Source: Herbiconiux sp. L3-i23 (GTDB lineage Bacteria > Actinomycetota > Actinomycetes > Actinomycetales > Microbacteriaceae). From it: 64,000 nt of DNA. Location: NCBI RefSeq assembly GCF_023734115.1, contig NZ_AP025737.1, positions 930,001 to 994,000 of the forward strand, written 5' to 3'. This document shows, one piece after another, positions 41,771 through 50,147 of this stretch; the stretch's first letter is position 1, and every line of letters begins with the position of its first letter. The position numbers were made by a program, and so were the translations under genes. The notes beneath the pieces were generated by a model, which was given only the letters and a program-made list of their open reading frames with translations, was not told the DNA's origin and made no database searches.

Positions 41771-42667
41771 ATGACGTCTGCGTCCTCCGACCGCCCCGAA
41801 CTCTTCGACGGCCCGCTGCGGGTGTGGCGCGACGCGCGGGCTGTGCTCGGCGAGAGCCCGTGGTGGTCGGACGGGCACCTGCACTGGTGCGACATCACGA
41901 CCGGAACCCTGCATCGGGCCGCGCTGGACGGCGACTCCGACGGTTCGGATGACCAGGTGATCCGCTTCCCGCCGCCGCTCGCCTCCTTCGCGCCGCGGGA
42001 GGGCGGCGGTTACGTCGTCGCGCTCGGAGACCGCGTCGTGCTCACCGACGCGGAGGGCGGTAGCCGACGCGAGATCGCGGTCATCGAGCATGCGCACGAC
42101 GGCATCCGACTCAACGAGGGCAAGTGCGACCCGTCCGGAGCGTTCCAGGTGGGATCGATGGATGTGACGGAGGGCGATCCCGACGGCGCCGTCTATCTCG
42201 TGACGGCTCGGGGAGCGACGACCCTGAAGGGCGGTTTCGGCACCGCCAACGGCTTCGAATGGTCGCTCGACGACCGCACGGCGTACGTGACCGACACCTC
42301 GGCGGAGACGATCCACCGCGCGACCTGGTCGCCGGACGCCGGGCTCGGTGAACTGTTCCCGTTCGTCTCCGGCCGCAGTCACGACGGCCTCACTCTCGAT
42401 CGCGACGGATTCCTCTGGGGTGCCGTCTACGGCGACGGCTGCGTCGTGCGGATCTCGCCCGACGGCGAGGTCGAACGGGTCCTCGACCTGCCGGTGCCAA
42501 ATGTGACATCGGTGGCGTTCGGCGGCGACGACCTGTCGACGCTCTTCATCACGACCGCGCGGGAGAACCTCACCGAGGACCAACTGCAGCAGCACCCGTC
42601 GTCGGGTGCGATCTTCGCCGTGCGCACGAGGACGGCGGGAGTGCCGGTGCGCAGCTTCGCGGGCTGA
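41771..42667 (+). CDS. SMP-30/gluconolactonase-family protein
   Basis: 298 residues, a six-bladed propeller. Metal ligands fit ESPWW (Glu about 31), RLNEGKCDPSGAF, TANGFEWS and DGLTLDRDGFLW. These enzymes open sugar lactones to aldonic acids. The divergent SDR could supply the lactone by oxidising a sugar. The ATG lacks a ribosome binding site; TGGACT 7 bases upstream suggests leaderless expression. Confidence 0.88.
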   Translation: MTSASSDRPELFDGPLRVWRDARAVLGESPWWSDGHLHWCDITTGTLHRAALDGDSDGSDDQVIRFPPPLASFAPREGGGYVVALGDRVVLTDAEGGSRREIAVIEHAHDGIRLNEGKCDPSGAFQVGSMDVTEGDPDGAVYLVTARGATTLKGGFGTANGFEWSLDDRTAYVTDTSAETIHRATWSPDAGLGELFPFVSGRSHDGLTLDRDGFLWGAVYGDGCVVRISPDGEVERVLDLPVPNVTSVAFGGDDLSTLFITTARENLTEDQLQQHPSSGAIFAVRTRTAGVPVRSFAG

Positions 42668-42684
42668 TCGACGCCGTTCGAGGG

Positions 42685-43647
42685 TCAGTTCGCGAGCGCC
42701 GACAGCACCACGGACGCCGCCCGCGCGACGAGGGCGTCGTCGTAGTCGGTTTCTGGGTCGAGTCTCGTCGTGAGGACCGCGACGACGATCGGGCTGCGTC
42801 CGGGCGGGTGGACGACCGCCACATCGTTGCGGATCGGTCCGGCACCCCCTGACTTGTCGGCGACCGCCCATCCGGCGGGTGCGCCGGCGCGGATCAGGGC
42901 GTCGCCGGTGGCGTTGCCCGACATCCACTCGAGCAGCGTCTGTTGATCCGCCGGCGCCAGACCGTCGCCGAGGAGGAAGGTCTCGAGATCGGCCGCGAAG
43001 GCCCTCGGGGTCGTCGTGTCGCGGTCGTCGCCCGCGGTGACATCGTTCAGGCCGGGCTCGGTCCGTGCGGACGACGTGACGTCATCGCCGTGCTCGGCGA
43101 GGAAACCCTCGAACGCGTGCGGGCCGCCGAGAGAGGCGAAGACGAGGTTCGTCGCGGTGTTGTCGCTCTGGCGCACCGACGCCTCCGCGAGCTCGTCGAG
43201 CGTCATGCCGGTGCCGACGCGCTCGGACGTGACGGGGGAGTAGCCGGCGCCCTGGACATCCTGCTCGCTCCAGCGCACGGTGGTGGCGCGCTCGGCGTCG
43301 GAGGCGGTCGCGAGCAGCGCCGCGGCGAGGAATGCCTTGATGCTCGACGCGAATTCGAACCGCTCGTCGGCGCGATGGGAGACGGTGCGACGATCGCCGG
43401 TGTCGACGGCGTGCACGCCGACGCGTGCCCCGTACTCCTGCTCCAGCGCGGTGATCGACGCCGCGACGGCCGCCGCGTCGACCGCGGCGCGGGTCGGAGT
43501 CGCCTCGGTGGCCGTCGGCGCGGGCGATGCCGACTGCGGCGGCGGCCCCTCGGTCGAGGACGTGCCGCAGGCGCTGAGAGCGAGGAGGAGCGCCATCGCC
43601 GCCGCCGACAGGGTCGCTCGAGTGGTGTGCGGTGTCCGTCGGTGCAT
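42685..43647 (-). CDS. Class A beta-lactamase, predicted lipoprotein
   Basis: 320 residues. The lipobox LSAC places Cys27 as anchor, followed by a Pro/Thr/Ala linker. All class A motifs are present: SSIK (Ser101, Lys104), SDN (161-163), the omega-loop EPGLN (Glu197, Asn201) and KSG (265-267, for the usual KTG). It should hydrolyse beta-lactams at the outer membrane face; the spectrum cannot be read. A TAACCT box lies just upstream of the ATG. It is divergent from a PrsW-type protease with 62 bp between the starts. Confidence 0.92.
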   Translation of the reverse strand: MHRRTPHTTRATLSAAAMALLLALSACGTSSTEGPPPQSASPAPTATEATPTRAAVDAAAVAASITALEQEYGARVGVHAVDTGDRRTVSHRADERFEFASSIKAFLAAALLATASDAERATTVRWSEQDVQGAGYSPVTSERVGTGMTLDELAEASVRQSDNTATNLVFASLGGPHAFEGFLAEHGDDVTSSARTEPGLNDVTAGDDRDTTTPRAFAADLETFLLGDGLAPADQQTLLEWMSGNATGDALIRAGAPAGWAVADKSGGAGPIRNDVAVVHPPGRSPIVVAVLTTRLDPETDYDDALVARAASVVLSALAN

Positions 43648-43709
43648 CGATCAGGAAGGTTAGCCGGATCATCAGGACGGGCGCCGCCCGCGGCAATAGC
43701 ATGACCCCC

Positions 43710-44876
43710 GTGACCGCACCCCTCATCCCGACGCACGACGATCCTCCGAGCGCAGGAGTCCCGGTCGAGGCCCGTCCGTCGACGGTCCTTCCGACGGTGC
43801 TGGTCGCGATCGGCATCGCGCTCGGCGGTCTGCTGCTGCTCGCGGTCTTCGCCTACCTGGCGCTGAGCTTCGGCATCGCCGGGGTCGTCTTCGCGACCGT
43901 CGTCGCCTTCGTCCCGCTCGCTCTGGTGCTGCTCGCGATCCGGTGGATCGACCGGTGGGAGCCCGAGCCGAGATCCGCGCTCTGGTTCGCCTTCCTCTGG
44001 GGTGCCGGCGTCTCGGTGGCCGTCGCGCTCGTGTTCGACCTCGGTGTGCAGATCGCCTCCGCAGCGACCGGGGTGACCCTGCAGAACGACCTCACGGCGA
44101 GCGTCGTCCAGGCCCCCATCATCGAGGAGCTCGCCAAGGGCTTCGGGGTGCTGCTCGTGCTCGGGGCGGGCAGGCGCTACTTCGACGGCCCCGTCGACGG
44201 TCTCGTCTACGCGGCGACCGTCGCGGCGGGTTTCGCCTTCACCGAGAACATCCTCTACTTCGGCAGCACCCTCGTCGAAAGCGGCGCGGGCGGGCTGGTT
44301 CCCGTGTTCGTGCTGCGCGGACTGTTCTCGCCGTTCGCGCATGTCATCTTCACCTCGTGCACGGGCCTCGCCCTCGGCTTCGCCTCGCGCCGCACGGGAG
44401 CGTTCGGAGCGCTCGGCTGGTTCCTGCTGGGACTCATCCCCGCCGTCGCGTTGCATGCGCTGTGGAACGGCGCCCTGCTCGTCGTGTCGAACGTGATCGG
44501 CTACTACTTTCTCGTACAGGTGCCGATCTTCGCCGCCTGGGTCGCGATCGTCGTCACCCTTCGGGTGCACGAGCGGCGACTGACGCGAGCCCGCCTCGCC
44601 GACTACGCGGGGGTCGGCTGGTTCACGCCCGGCGAGGTCGACCTCGTCGCGGGTCACGACGGGCGCCGCCGCGCACTCGCGTGGGCCAGGGCGCAGCCGC
44701 ACGTCCCGGGTCTGCCGGACAAGCCCGCGGCGATGCGCGCCTTCCTGCGCCACGCGACGAGCCTCGCTCACGCACGGCAGCGCGCCCTCGTCGGCCGTGC
44801 GGCCATCGGGGCGACCCCCGACGAACGGGCGCTGCTCGAGGCCATCGTCGCGGATCGGCGCGCACTCCTCGGCTAG
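43710..44876 (+). CDS. PrsW-family intramembrane metalloprotease
   Basis: About 388 residues. Eight or so membrane segments carry the M82 motifs IIEELAKG, AFTENILYF, FAHVIFTSCTG and LHALWNG. A hydrophilic C-terminal region of about 110 residues follows. PrsW proteins cut anti-sigma factors in envelope stress responses, but many homologues are uncharacterised. The GTG at 43710 is chosen because TAGCAT ends 7 bases upstream; an ATG three codons earlier overlaps that box. The stop shares CTAG with the convergent M50-like gene. Confidence 0.85.
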   Translation: MTAPLIPTHDDPPSAGVPVEARPSTVLPTVLVAIGIALGGLLLLAVFAYLALSFGIAGVVFATVVAFVPLALVLLAIRWIDRWEPEPRSALWFAFLWGAGVSVAVALVFDLGVQIASAATGVTLQNDLTASVVQAPIIEELAKGFGVLLVLGAGRRYFDGPVDGLVYAATVAAGFAFTENILYFGSTLVESGAGGLVPVFVLRGLFSPFAHVIFTSCTGLALGFASRRTGAFGALGWFLLGLIPAVALHALWNGALLVVSNVIGYYFLVQVPIFAAWVAIVVTLRVHERRLTRARLADYAGVGWFTPGEVDLVAGHDGRRRALAWARAQPHVPGLPDKPAAMRAFLRHATSLAHARQRALVGRAAIGATPDERALLEAIVADRRALLG

Positions 44877-45610
44877 ACCGGCAGGATCACGGGCAGGCGG
44901 AGCAGCAGAACGACGCCGCCTGCGGCGCAGAGCAGGGCGAGGCTGAGGAAGACGCCGACCCAGACCAACCCCGGCACACCCGACAGGCGGGCGAGCTGGT
45001 CCGCGTCCGAATCGCCGCGCCCGCGGCCCGCACCCTCGTGCCGGCGTGAGGTCTGCAGCTCGAGGGTCGCGCGCAGCGAACCGGCGAGCAGGAATCCGGC
45101 GAGGGTGGTCGCGACGACGGCCTGCCAGAACGGGTCGAGCAGCCAGGTCGCCGCGAAGACCAGGGTGCCGACGACGAGCACCGACCAGAGCCCGAACCAG
45201 TTGCGGATCTGGATGAGCACCAGGACGAGTAGGGCGAGCACCGCCCACAGCACCCCGGTCGCGTGTCCGATGCCGATCAGCGAGGCCGCGCCGAGGCCGA
45301 CGAACGCCGGAGCGGGATAGCCCGCGAGAAGCGTGAGCGCCATGCCGATCCCGCGCGGTCTCCCGACGCTCACCGTCACGCCGGACGTGTCGGAGTGCAG
45401 GCGGATGCCGCTCAGTCGCCGCCCGGTGAGGGTCGCTGCGAAGCCGTGCCCCGCCTCGTGCACGATCGTGATCGAGTGCCGCGCGAGCCGCCAGACCGGT
45501 GAGAACACGACCACCACGAGCGCCGCGAGCAGGCAGCCAGCGACCACGACCGGGTCGAGTGCGGGACTCTCGGCGCTGATCCGGGCCCACAGCGCCACGA
45601 GTTGCTCCAC
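44873..45610 (-). CDS. M50B-like membrane metallopeptidase
   Basis: 245 residues with about six membrane segments. The zinc-binding HEAGH is near residue 50 (SITIVHEAGHGFAATLTGRR), matching the peptidase M50B-like family. The second metal motif is not clear. The GTG start has GAGAAT 6 bases upstream and no ribosome binding site. It is convergent with the PrsW gene, so two different membrane proteases are neighbours; a joint role is only a guess. Confidence 0.82.
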   Translation of the reverse strand: MEQLVALWARISAESPALDPVVVAGCLLAALVVVVFSPVWRLARHSITIVHEAGHGFAATLTGRRLSGIRLHSDTSGVTVSVGRPRGIGMALTLLAGYPAPAFVGLGAASLIGIGHATGVLWAVLALLVLVLIQIRNWFGLWSVLVVGTLVFAATWLLDPFWQAVVATTLAGFLLAGSLRATLELQTSRRHEGAGRGRGDSDADQLARLSGVPGLVWVGVFLSLALLCAAGGVVLLLRLPVILPV

Positions 45611-45636
45611 GGTGCCATTCTCGCTTGACTTGAGTG

Positions 45637-46008
45637 ATGACCGATCTGAATGCCAAGCCCGAAATCGACGCGCCTGAAGGGCCGGCGCCGGAAACCCTCG
45701 AGATCGTCGACATCGTGGAAGGCGACGGCCCCGCCGCCGCCGCGAGTTCGACGGTCAACGTCCACTACCTCGGTGTCGAATACGAGACCGGCGAAGAGTT
45801 CGACTCGTCGTGGAGTCGCGGCCAGTCCATCAACTTCCCGCTGAACCGCCTCGTCGCGGGATGGCAGGAGGGCATCCCGGGCATGAAGGTCGGCGGACGC
45901 CGCAAGCTGACCATCCCGCCGGCTCTCGCCTACGGTCCCGCTGGAGCGGGTCACCCGCTCTCGGGCAAGACCCTGATCTTCGTGATCGACCTGCTCGGCG
46001 TCAGCTGA
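45637..46008 (+). CDS. FKBP-type peptidyl-prolyl isomerase
   Basis: 123 residues, a single FKBP domain. Typical parts are VNVHYLGVEYETGEEFDSSW, FPLNRLVAGWQEGIPGMKVG (split by the loop), RRKLTIPPALAYG and LIFVIDLLGV. No signal peptide, so cytoplasmic. The ATG at 45637 follows TTGACT by 6 bases, a leaderless layout; a GTG directly before it is possible. A strong terminator follows. Confidence 0.92.
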   Translation: MTDLNAKPEIDAPEGPAPETLEIVDIVEGDGPAAAASSTVNVHYLGVEYETGEEFDSSWSRGQSINFPLNRLVAGWQEGIPGMKVGGRRKLTIPPALAYGPAGAGHPLSGKTLIFVIDLLGVS

Positions 46009-46037
46009 CCTCGGCGCTCGCGCCGACCGCGGAGTAA

Positions 46038-46104
46038 AAAGAGAACCCACCGACCAGTGGCGGGGCGATGCCTCCGACCCAACCTGGCCCGGTGGGTTCT
46101 CTTT
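46038..46104. terminator. Bidirectional terminator after FKBP gene
   Basis: A perfect 15-bp stem (46038-46052 with 46090-46104) ends in TCTCTTT on the plus strand and has a 5-A run on the other side, so it could work for both convergent genes. The 37-base loop contains further short complementary words. Confidence 0.75.
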
Positions 46105-46188
46105 CAGGTCTTCAGACTGCGCCTGACCCGTGCGCTTCGTCAAGAGCGCATCGCGCCGCACGGCGTGTCTTCAGGAAGGGACGCTCGC

Positions 46189-46785
46189 TCAGGCGGCGGC
46201 GTCGAGTCGCTCGACGCGGACCTGGCGCATCGCCTCGGTCCAGCTCTCGAGCTGGTCGAACATCGTCTGCGCCATCCCGGCGTGGTGCGCTCCGGGCGTG
46301 AAGACGCTGTAGTTCTCGAAGTCGGTGACGAGCGAGAAGGACAGGCTCTGGCGCACGTGCGCGATCTGCAGCTCGGATGCGATGCCGCGCAGGTGCTCGA
46401 CGGCGCGGACACCGCCGACGGAGCCGTAGCTGACGAAGGCGGCCGCCTTGTTGTTCCACTCGGCGTAGACGTAGTCCAGCGCGTTCTTCAGCACACCCGA
46501 GGTCGAGTGGTTGTACTCGGGGGTCACGAAGACGAAGCCGTCGTAGCTCGCGACGGCACGCGCCCACGCCTGGGTGTGGTCCTTCGTGTACTGGCCCATC
46601 GACGGCGGAACCGGCTCGTCGAGGTGCGGCAGCGGGAAGTCGGCGAGGTCGACGAGCTCGTAGGTGACGCCGTCGCGCTCGGACGCCTGCTCGAGGACCC
46701 AGCGGGCGACGGGCTCGCCGTTGCGGCCGGGCCGAGTGCTGCCGAGGATGACGCCGATGCGAAGGTCGTCAGTGGTGTGTGACAC
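46189..46785 (-). CDS. NADPH-dependent FMN reductase
   Basis: 198 residues with flavodoxin-like fold. FMN-binding GSTRPGRNGEPVA is near residue 15 and TPEYNHSTSGVLKNALD near 85-101. It reduces FMN or quinones with NADPH. The GTG start has AAGGAG 4 bases upstream. It is divergent from a MarR regulator; paired palindromes between them suggest redox- or drug-responsive control. Confidence 0.9.
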   Translation of the reverse strand: MSHTTDDLRIGVILGSTRPGRNGEPVARWVLEQASERDGVTYELVDLADFPLPHLDEPVPPSMGQYTKDHTQAWARAVASYDGFVFVTPEYNHSTSGVLKNALDYVYAEWNNKAAAFVSYGSVGGVRAVEHLRGIASELQIAHVRQSLSFSLVTDFENYSVFTPGAHHAGMAQTMFDQLESWTEAMRQVRVERLDAAA

Positions 46786-46810
46786 GGTTCTCCTTGAGGG
46801 ACGGTTTGGG

Positions 46811-46863
46811 TGACGCGTCAACCTTAGGCCTAATCGGTGACATGTCAACTTCGCTGCGGTACA
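46811..46863. promoter_or_regulatory. Divergent promoters with two MarR-type palindromes
   Basis: TGACGCGTCA (46811-46820) and TGACATGTCA (46838-46847) are perfect palindromes of one type, with TTAGGCCTAA (46824-46833) between them. Plus strand: GTGACA, 17 bp, TACACT (46858-46863), then the MarR ATG 8 bases on. Minus strand: TTGACA, 16 bp, TAAGGT. Both -35 boxes lie in the second palindrome, and the first covers the reductase start point. Confidence 0.7.
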
Positions 46864-46871
46864 CTCGATCG

Positions 46872-47348
46872 ATGCCCGCTGCAACGACGTCCAGCACCGA
46901 TTTCGCGCTCTGGCGCGACATCGTCGTGCTGCGCCAGCGCGTCGAGCGTTCGCTCGAGCAGCGCCTGCAGAAAGACGCCGGCATCTCCGTCGCCGACTTC
47001 GAGATCCTCACCGTTCTCGCACGCGAAGACGCGAAACGCCTCCGCGCCCGCGACCTCGGCGACCTGCTCGGATGGGAGAAGAGCCGCCTCTCGCATCAGG
47101 TCACCCGCATGGAGTCGCGCGGCCTCGTCGTGCGCCAGGACTGCCCGACCGATCTGCGCGGAACCTGGGTGGTGCTGACCGACGACGGCGCGGCCGCCGG
47201 AGCCCGCGCCCTCGACGGGCACGGCGAGGTGCTGCAGAGCCATTTCGACGCTCTCGACGCCGATCAACGCGACGGTCTCGAGCAGGCGGTCCGACGGCTC
47301 GTCGACACGAGCACGGGCACCGAGTGCACCGGTCCCGCGGCCTGCTGA
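46872..47348 (+). CDS. MarR-family transcriptional regulator
   Basis: 158 residues. The winged helix core is ISVADFEILTVLAREDAKRLRARDLGDLLGWEKSRLSHQ (split as helix 2-3 and recognition helix), with wing DLRGTWVVLTDDG. The C-terminus has Cys in TECTGPAAC, which might sense oxidants (guess). ATG at 46872 is preferred, as TACACT lies just upstream. It probably represses itself and the divergent FMN reductase through the shared palindromes. Confidence 0.9.
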   Translation: MPAATTSSTDFALWRDIVVLRQRVERSLEQRLQKDAGISVADFEILTVLAREDAKRLRARDLGDLLGWEKSRLSHQVTRMESRGLVVRQDCPTDLRGTWVVLTDDGAAAGARALDGHGEVLQSHFDALDADQRDGLEQAVRRLVDTSTGTECTGPAAC

Positions 47349-47423
47349 CCCGGCTCGTCGCTCGCCCTCCGGTCACCCAGCGCCTGTAGACTCGTTGCCC
47401 TGAATTCTCAAGGGGTGTGACAG

Positions 47424-49643
47424 GTGACGCAGTCCCAGCCAGTCGAGGCGAAGCTCGCGCTCGAGGTCGAATCCGAGCAGCGCTATCTCGACGCGCTCTA
47501 CGCGCGGCTCGACACGGTCAAAGCCGAGGCTCGCAGCGAACTCGACCGCGTGCGTCTCGGTCCGCAGGGCGGCACCCACCAGAGTCGGTCGGAACGCGAC
47601 GCGATGGCGCGCATCTACGAGGACCGCATCGCGCAGCTGCGCGAGGTCGACGACCGCCTCGCCTTCGGTCGCCTCGAGTCCGACGGCGGCGACTACCGCT
47701 ACATCGGTCGCATCGGTCTGCGCGACGCCGACCTGCAGCCCCTCCTCCTCGATTGGCGCGTGCCGCAGGCCAGCGCCTTCTACCAGGCGACGGCGGCGAC
47801 ACCCCTCGGAGTGCGGGCCCGCCGTCACCTCAGCACCGACGGCCGTCGCATCACCCGCATCGAGGACGAACTCCTCGGCGACCTCGGCGACCCCGATCGG
47901 CCGCTCAGCGGCGAGAGCGCGCTGATGGCGGCCCTCACCGCGCAGCGCACCGGGCGCATGCACGACATCGTCGCGACCATCCAGGCCGAGCAGGACCGCA
48001 TCATCCGCTCCGACCTTCGCGGAGTCCTCGTCGTGCAGGGCGGGCCGGGAACAGGCAAGACCGCCGTCGCCCTGCACCGGGCCGCGTACCTGCTCTACAC
48101 CCACCGCGACCGACTCGCCTCGTCCGGGCTGCTCGTCGTCGGCCCCTCGCGCAGCTTCCTGCGCTACATCGAACAGGTGCTGCCCTCGCTCGGCGAGACC
48201 GGGGTGGTGCTCTCGAGTCTCGGGTCGCTGTACCCGGGCATCGACGCGCAGGCCGACGACCCCGCCGACGTCGCCGCCCTCAAGGGATCGCCCCGCATGA
48301 CCGAGCTGCTGCGCCGCGCCGTGCACTCCCGCCAGGTCGTGCCCACTGAGACGCAGACGGTGGAGGTCAACGGCGAGAGCATCGACGTCTCGCCCGAGCT
48401 CATCGCGAAGGCGATCCGCCGCGCCCAGGACAGCAGGAAGCCGCACAACGAGGCACGGGTCACCTTCGTCTCGCACGCCCTCGCGGCCCTCACCTCCGAG
48501 CTCTCGGCCCGGCTGCGCCGCCGCGGCGACACCATCGACGACGAGGACGTCAGGATGCTCCGCGAGGACGTCCGCTCCAGTCAGGACGTGCGGGTGCTGC
48601 TCAACACCGCCTGGCTGCCGCTCACGCCGGAGAAGCTCCTCGGCGACCTCTACGCGCGTCCCCAGTGGCTCGCGAGCCTCACCCCGTCGTGGAACGAGCA
48701 GAAGCGGTCCCTGCTGCACCGCGACCGCGGCGCCGCGTGGACGATCTCCGACATCCCGCTCCTCGACGAAGCCGCCGAACTGCTCGGTGAAGCGCCTGCC
48801 GCGAACGCCGCCGCGGAGGCCGCTCAGCGCCGCCAGCGCGCCCTCGACATCGAGAACGCCGAGAACGCGATCCGCAACATGGGGGTCGAAGGTCTCGTCA
48901 GCGCCGAGGCGCTCGCCGACGGCTTCGCCGAGTCGGGTCCGCGTCTGACGGCGGCCGAGCGGGCGTCGACCGACCGGTCGTGGACCTTCGGACACATCGT
49001 CGTCGACGAGGCGCAGGAGCTTTCGCCGATGCAGTGGCGGCTGCTGCGCCGCCGCGCCCCGCTTCGCTCGTTCACGATCGTCGGCGACATCGCGCAGGCC
49101 AGTTCCCCTGTCGCCGCGTCGAACTGGTCGGATGCGATCCGGTCGCTCGGCGCCGAGTTCCGGCTCGAGGAGCTCACCGTCAACTACCGCACGCCCACCC
49201 AGATCGCCGCGCTTGCGGAGCGCACCGCGAAGGAGCTCGGCCTGAACGTCACCTCCTCGCAGTCGGTGCGCGAGTCGGAGTGGGAGCCTCGCGAGCTGAC
49301 CGTCACCGAGCGGGCCCTCGTGCCGTCGCTGGTCGAGGCGGTCCGCGCCGATCGGATGCTCCCCGACCCGGGCACCCTCGCCGTGATCGCTCCCGAAGCG
49401 CTCGTCGGCGAGCTGCACGCGGCGCTCCACGACGAGTTCGGGGCCTCCATCGGTCTCGGCAGCGCGAGCCTCAGCCAGTCGGTGTCTGTCATGTCGCCGC
49501 GCACCGCGAAGGGTCTCGAGTTCGACTCCGTCGTCGCCGTCGACCCCGACGGCATCGTCGCGGCCGAGCCCCGCGGGGTCAGCGCGCTCTACGTCACCCT
49601 CACCCGCGCCACGCAGCGTCTCACCGTGCTGAAAGTGAGCTGA
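47424..49643 (+). CDS. helD: HelD-like RNA polymerase-associated helicase
   Basis: 739 residues, matching actinobacterial HelD in length. The N-terminal coiled arm (about 1-70: EVESEQRYLDALYARLDTVK) precedes a UvrD-like motor. Walker A is GGPGTGKTA (about 207-215), Walker B HIVVDEAQELSPMQWRLL (about 525), and the last helicase motif lies in VSALYVTLTRATQRLTV. HelD uses ATP to release stalled or inactive RNA polymerase from DNA, and some forms protect against rifampicin. The GTG start follows AAGGGG; TAGACT lies about 38 bases upstream. Confidence 0.88.
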   Translation: MTQSQPVEAKLALEVESEQRYLDALYARLDTVKAEARSELDRVRLGPQGGTHQSRSERDAMARIYEDRIAQLREVDDRLAFGRLESDGGDYRYIGRIGLRDADLQPLLLDWRVPQASAFYQATAATPLGVRARRHLSTDGRRITRIEDELLGDLGDPDRPLSGESALMAALTAQRTGRMHDIVATIQAEQDRIIRSDLRGVLVVQGGPGTGKTAVALHRAAYLLYTHRDRLASSGLLVVGPSRSFLRYIEQVLPSLGETGVVLSSLGSLYPGIDAQADDPADVAALKGSPRMTELLRRAVHSRQVVPTETQTVEVNGESIDVSPELIAKAIRRAQDSRKPHNEARVTFVSHALAALTSELSARLRRRGDTIDDEDVRMLREDVRSSQDVRVLLNTAWLPLTPEKLLGDLYARPQWLASLTPSWNEQKRSLLHRDRGAAWTISDIPLLDEAAELLGEAPAANAAAEAAQRRQRALDIENAENAIRNMGVEGLVSAEALADGFAESGPRLTAAERASTDRSWTFGHIVVDEAQELSPMQWRLLRRRAPLRSFTIVGDIAQASSPVAASNWSDAIRSLGAEFRLEELTVNYRTPTQIAALAERTAKELGLNVTSSQSVRESEWEPRELTVTERALVPSLVEAVRADRMLPDPGTLAVIAPEALVGELHAALHDEFGASIGLGSASLSQSVSVMSPRTAKGLEFDSVVAVDPDGIVAAEPRGVSALYVTLTRATQRLTVLKVS

Positions 49644-49651
49644 GCCGCGTC

Positions 49652-50122
49652 ATGTTCCTCCGCCACCCGATCCTGTCGCTCGTCACCCTCGCGTACCTCG
49701 CGTTCGTCGGCTGGTTGACCCTGTCACCCGAGCTGCCCCTCGGCGACGGCACCGACGGGCTCGTGTGGCAGATCCTCGATCTGCTCGACCGCATCCCGGG
49801 CACGCGCTGGATCGACTACGCCGACGTCGAGTTCCTCGCGAACGTCGCCATGTTCGCCCCGATCGGCATGTTCTTCGTGCTGCTCTTCGGGCGGCGCCGG
49901 TGGTGGGCGGCCATGCTGCTGTCGTTCGTGCTGAGCTGCGCGATCGAGCTCGCCCAACTGCTGTTCTTCACGTCGCGCGTCGCCGACGTGCGCGACATCG
50001 TCTCCAATACCTCGGGCGCCGTGATCGGCGCGCTGCTGGTGCTCATCGTGACCGCACCGAAGGCCCGCCGGCTCGCGCAGGCGAGGCGCGCCGAGGCCGC
50101 CGCGCTGCAGCGGCCCGCCTGA
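49652..50122 (+). CDS. VanZ-family membrane protein
   Basis: 156 residues with four membrane segments. VanZ marks include GWLTLSPE near the start, the loop DVEFLANVAMFAPIG and a late RVADVRDIVSNTSGAVIGA. VanZ proteins can lower glycopeptide binding, though most homologues have unknown roles. It begins 8 bases after the HelD stop without a good ribosome binding site, so it is probably expressed by coupling. Confidence 0.88.
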   Translation: MFLRHPILSLVTLAYLAFVGWLTLSPELPLGDGTDGLVWQILDLLDRIPGTRWIDYADVEFLANVAMFAPIGMFFVLLFGRRRWWAAMLLSFVLSCAIELAQLLFFTSRVADVRDIVSNTSGAVIGALLVLIVTAPKARRLAQARRAEAAALQRPA

Positions 50123-50147
50123 TCCGGCGTCCTCTGCGATCGGCCGA

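Noticed and set aside
43203-45758. An 851-codon open frame on the minus strand
   Set aside because: It overlaps three well-supported genes (beta-lactamase, PrsW, M50-like) in other frames and has no recognisable domain.
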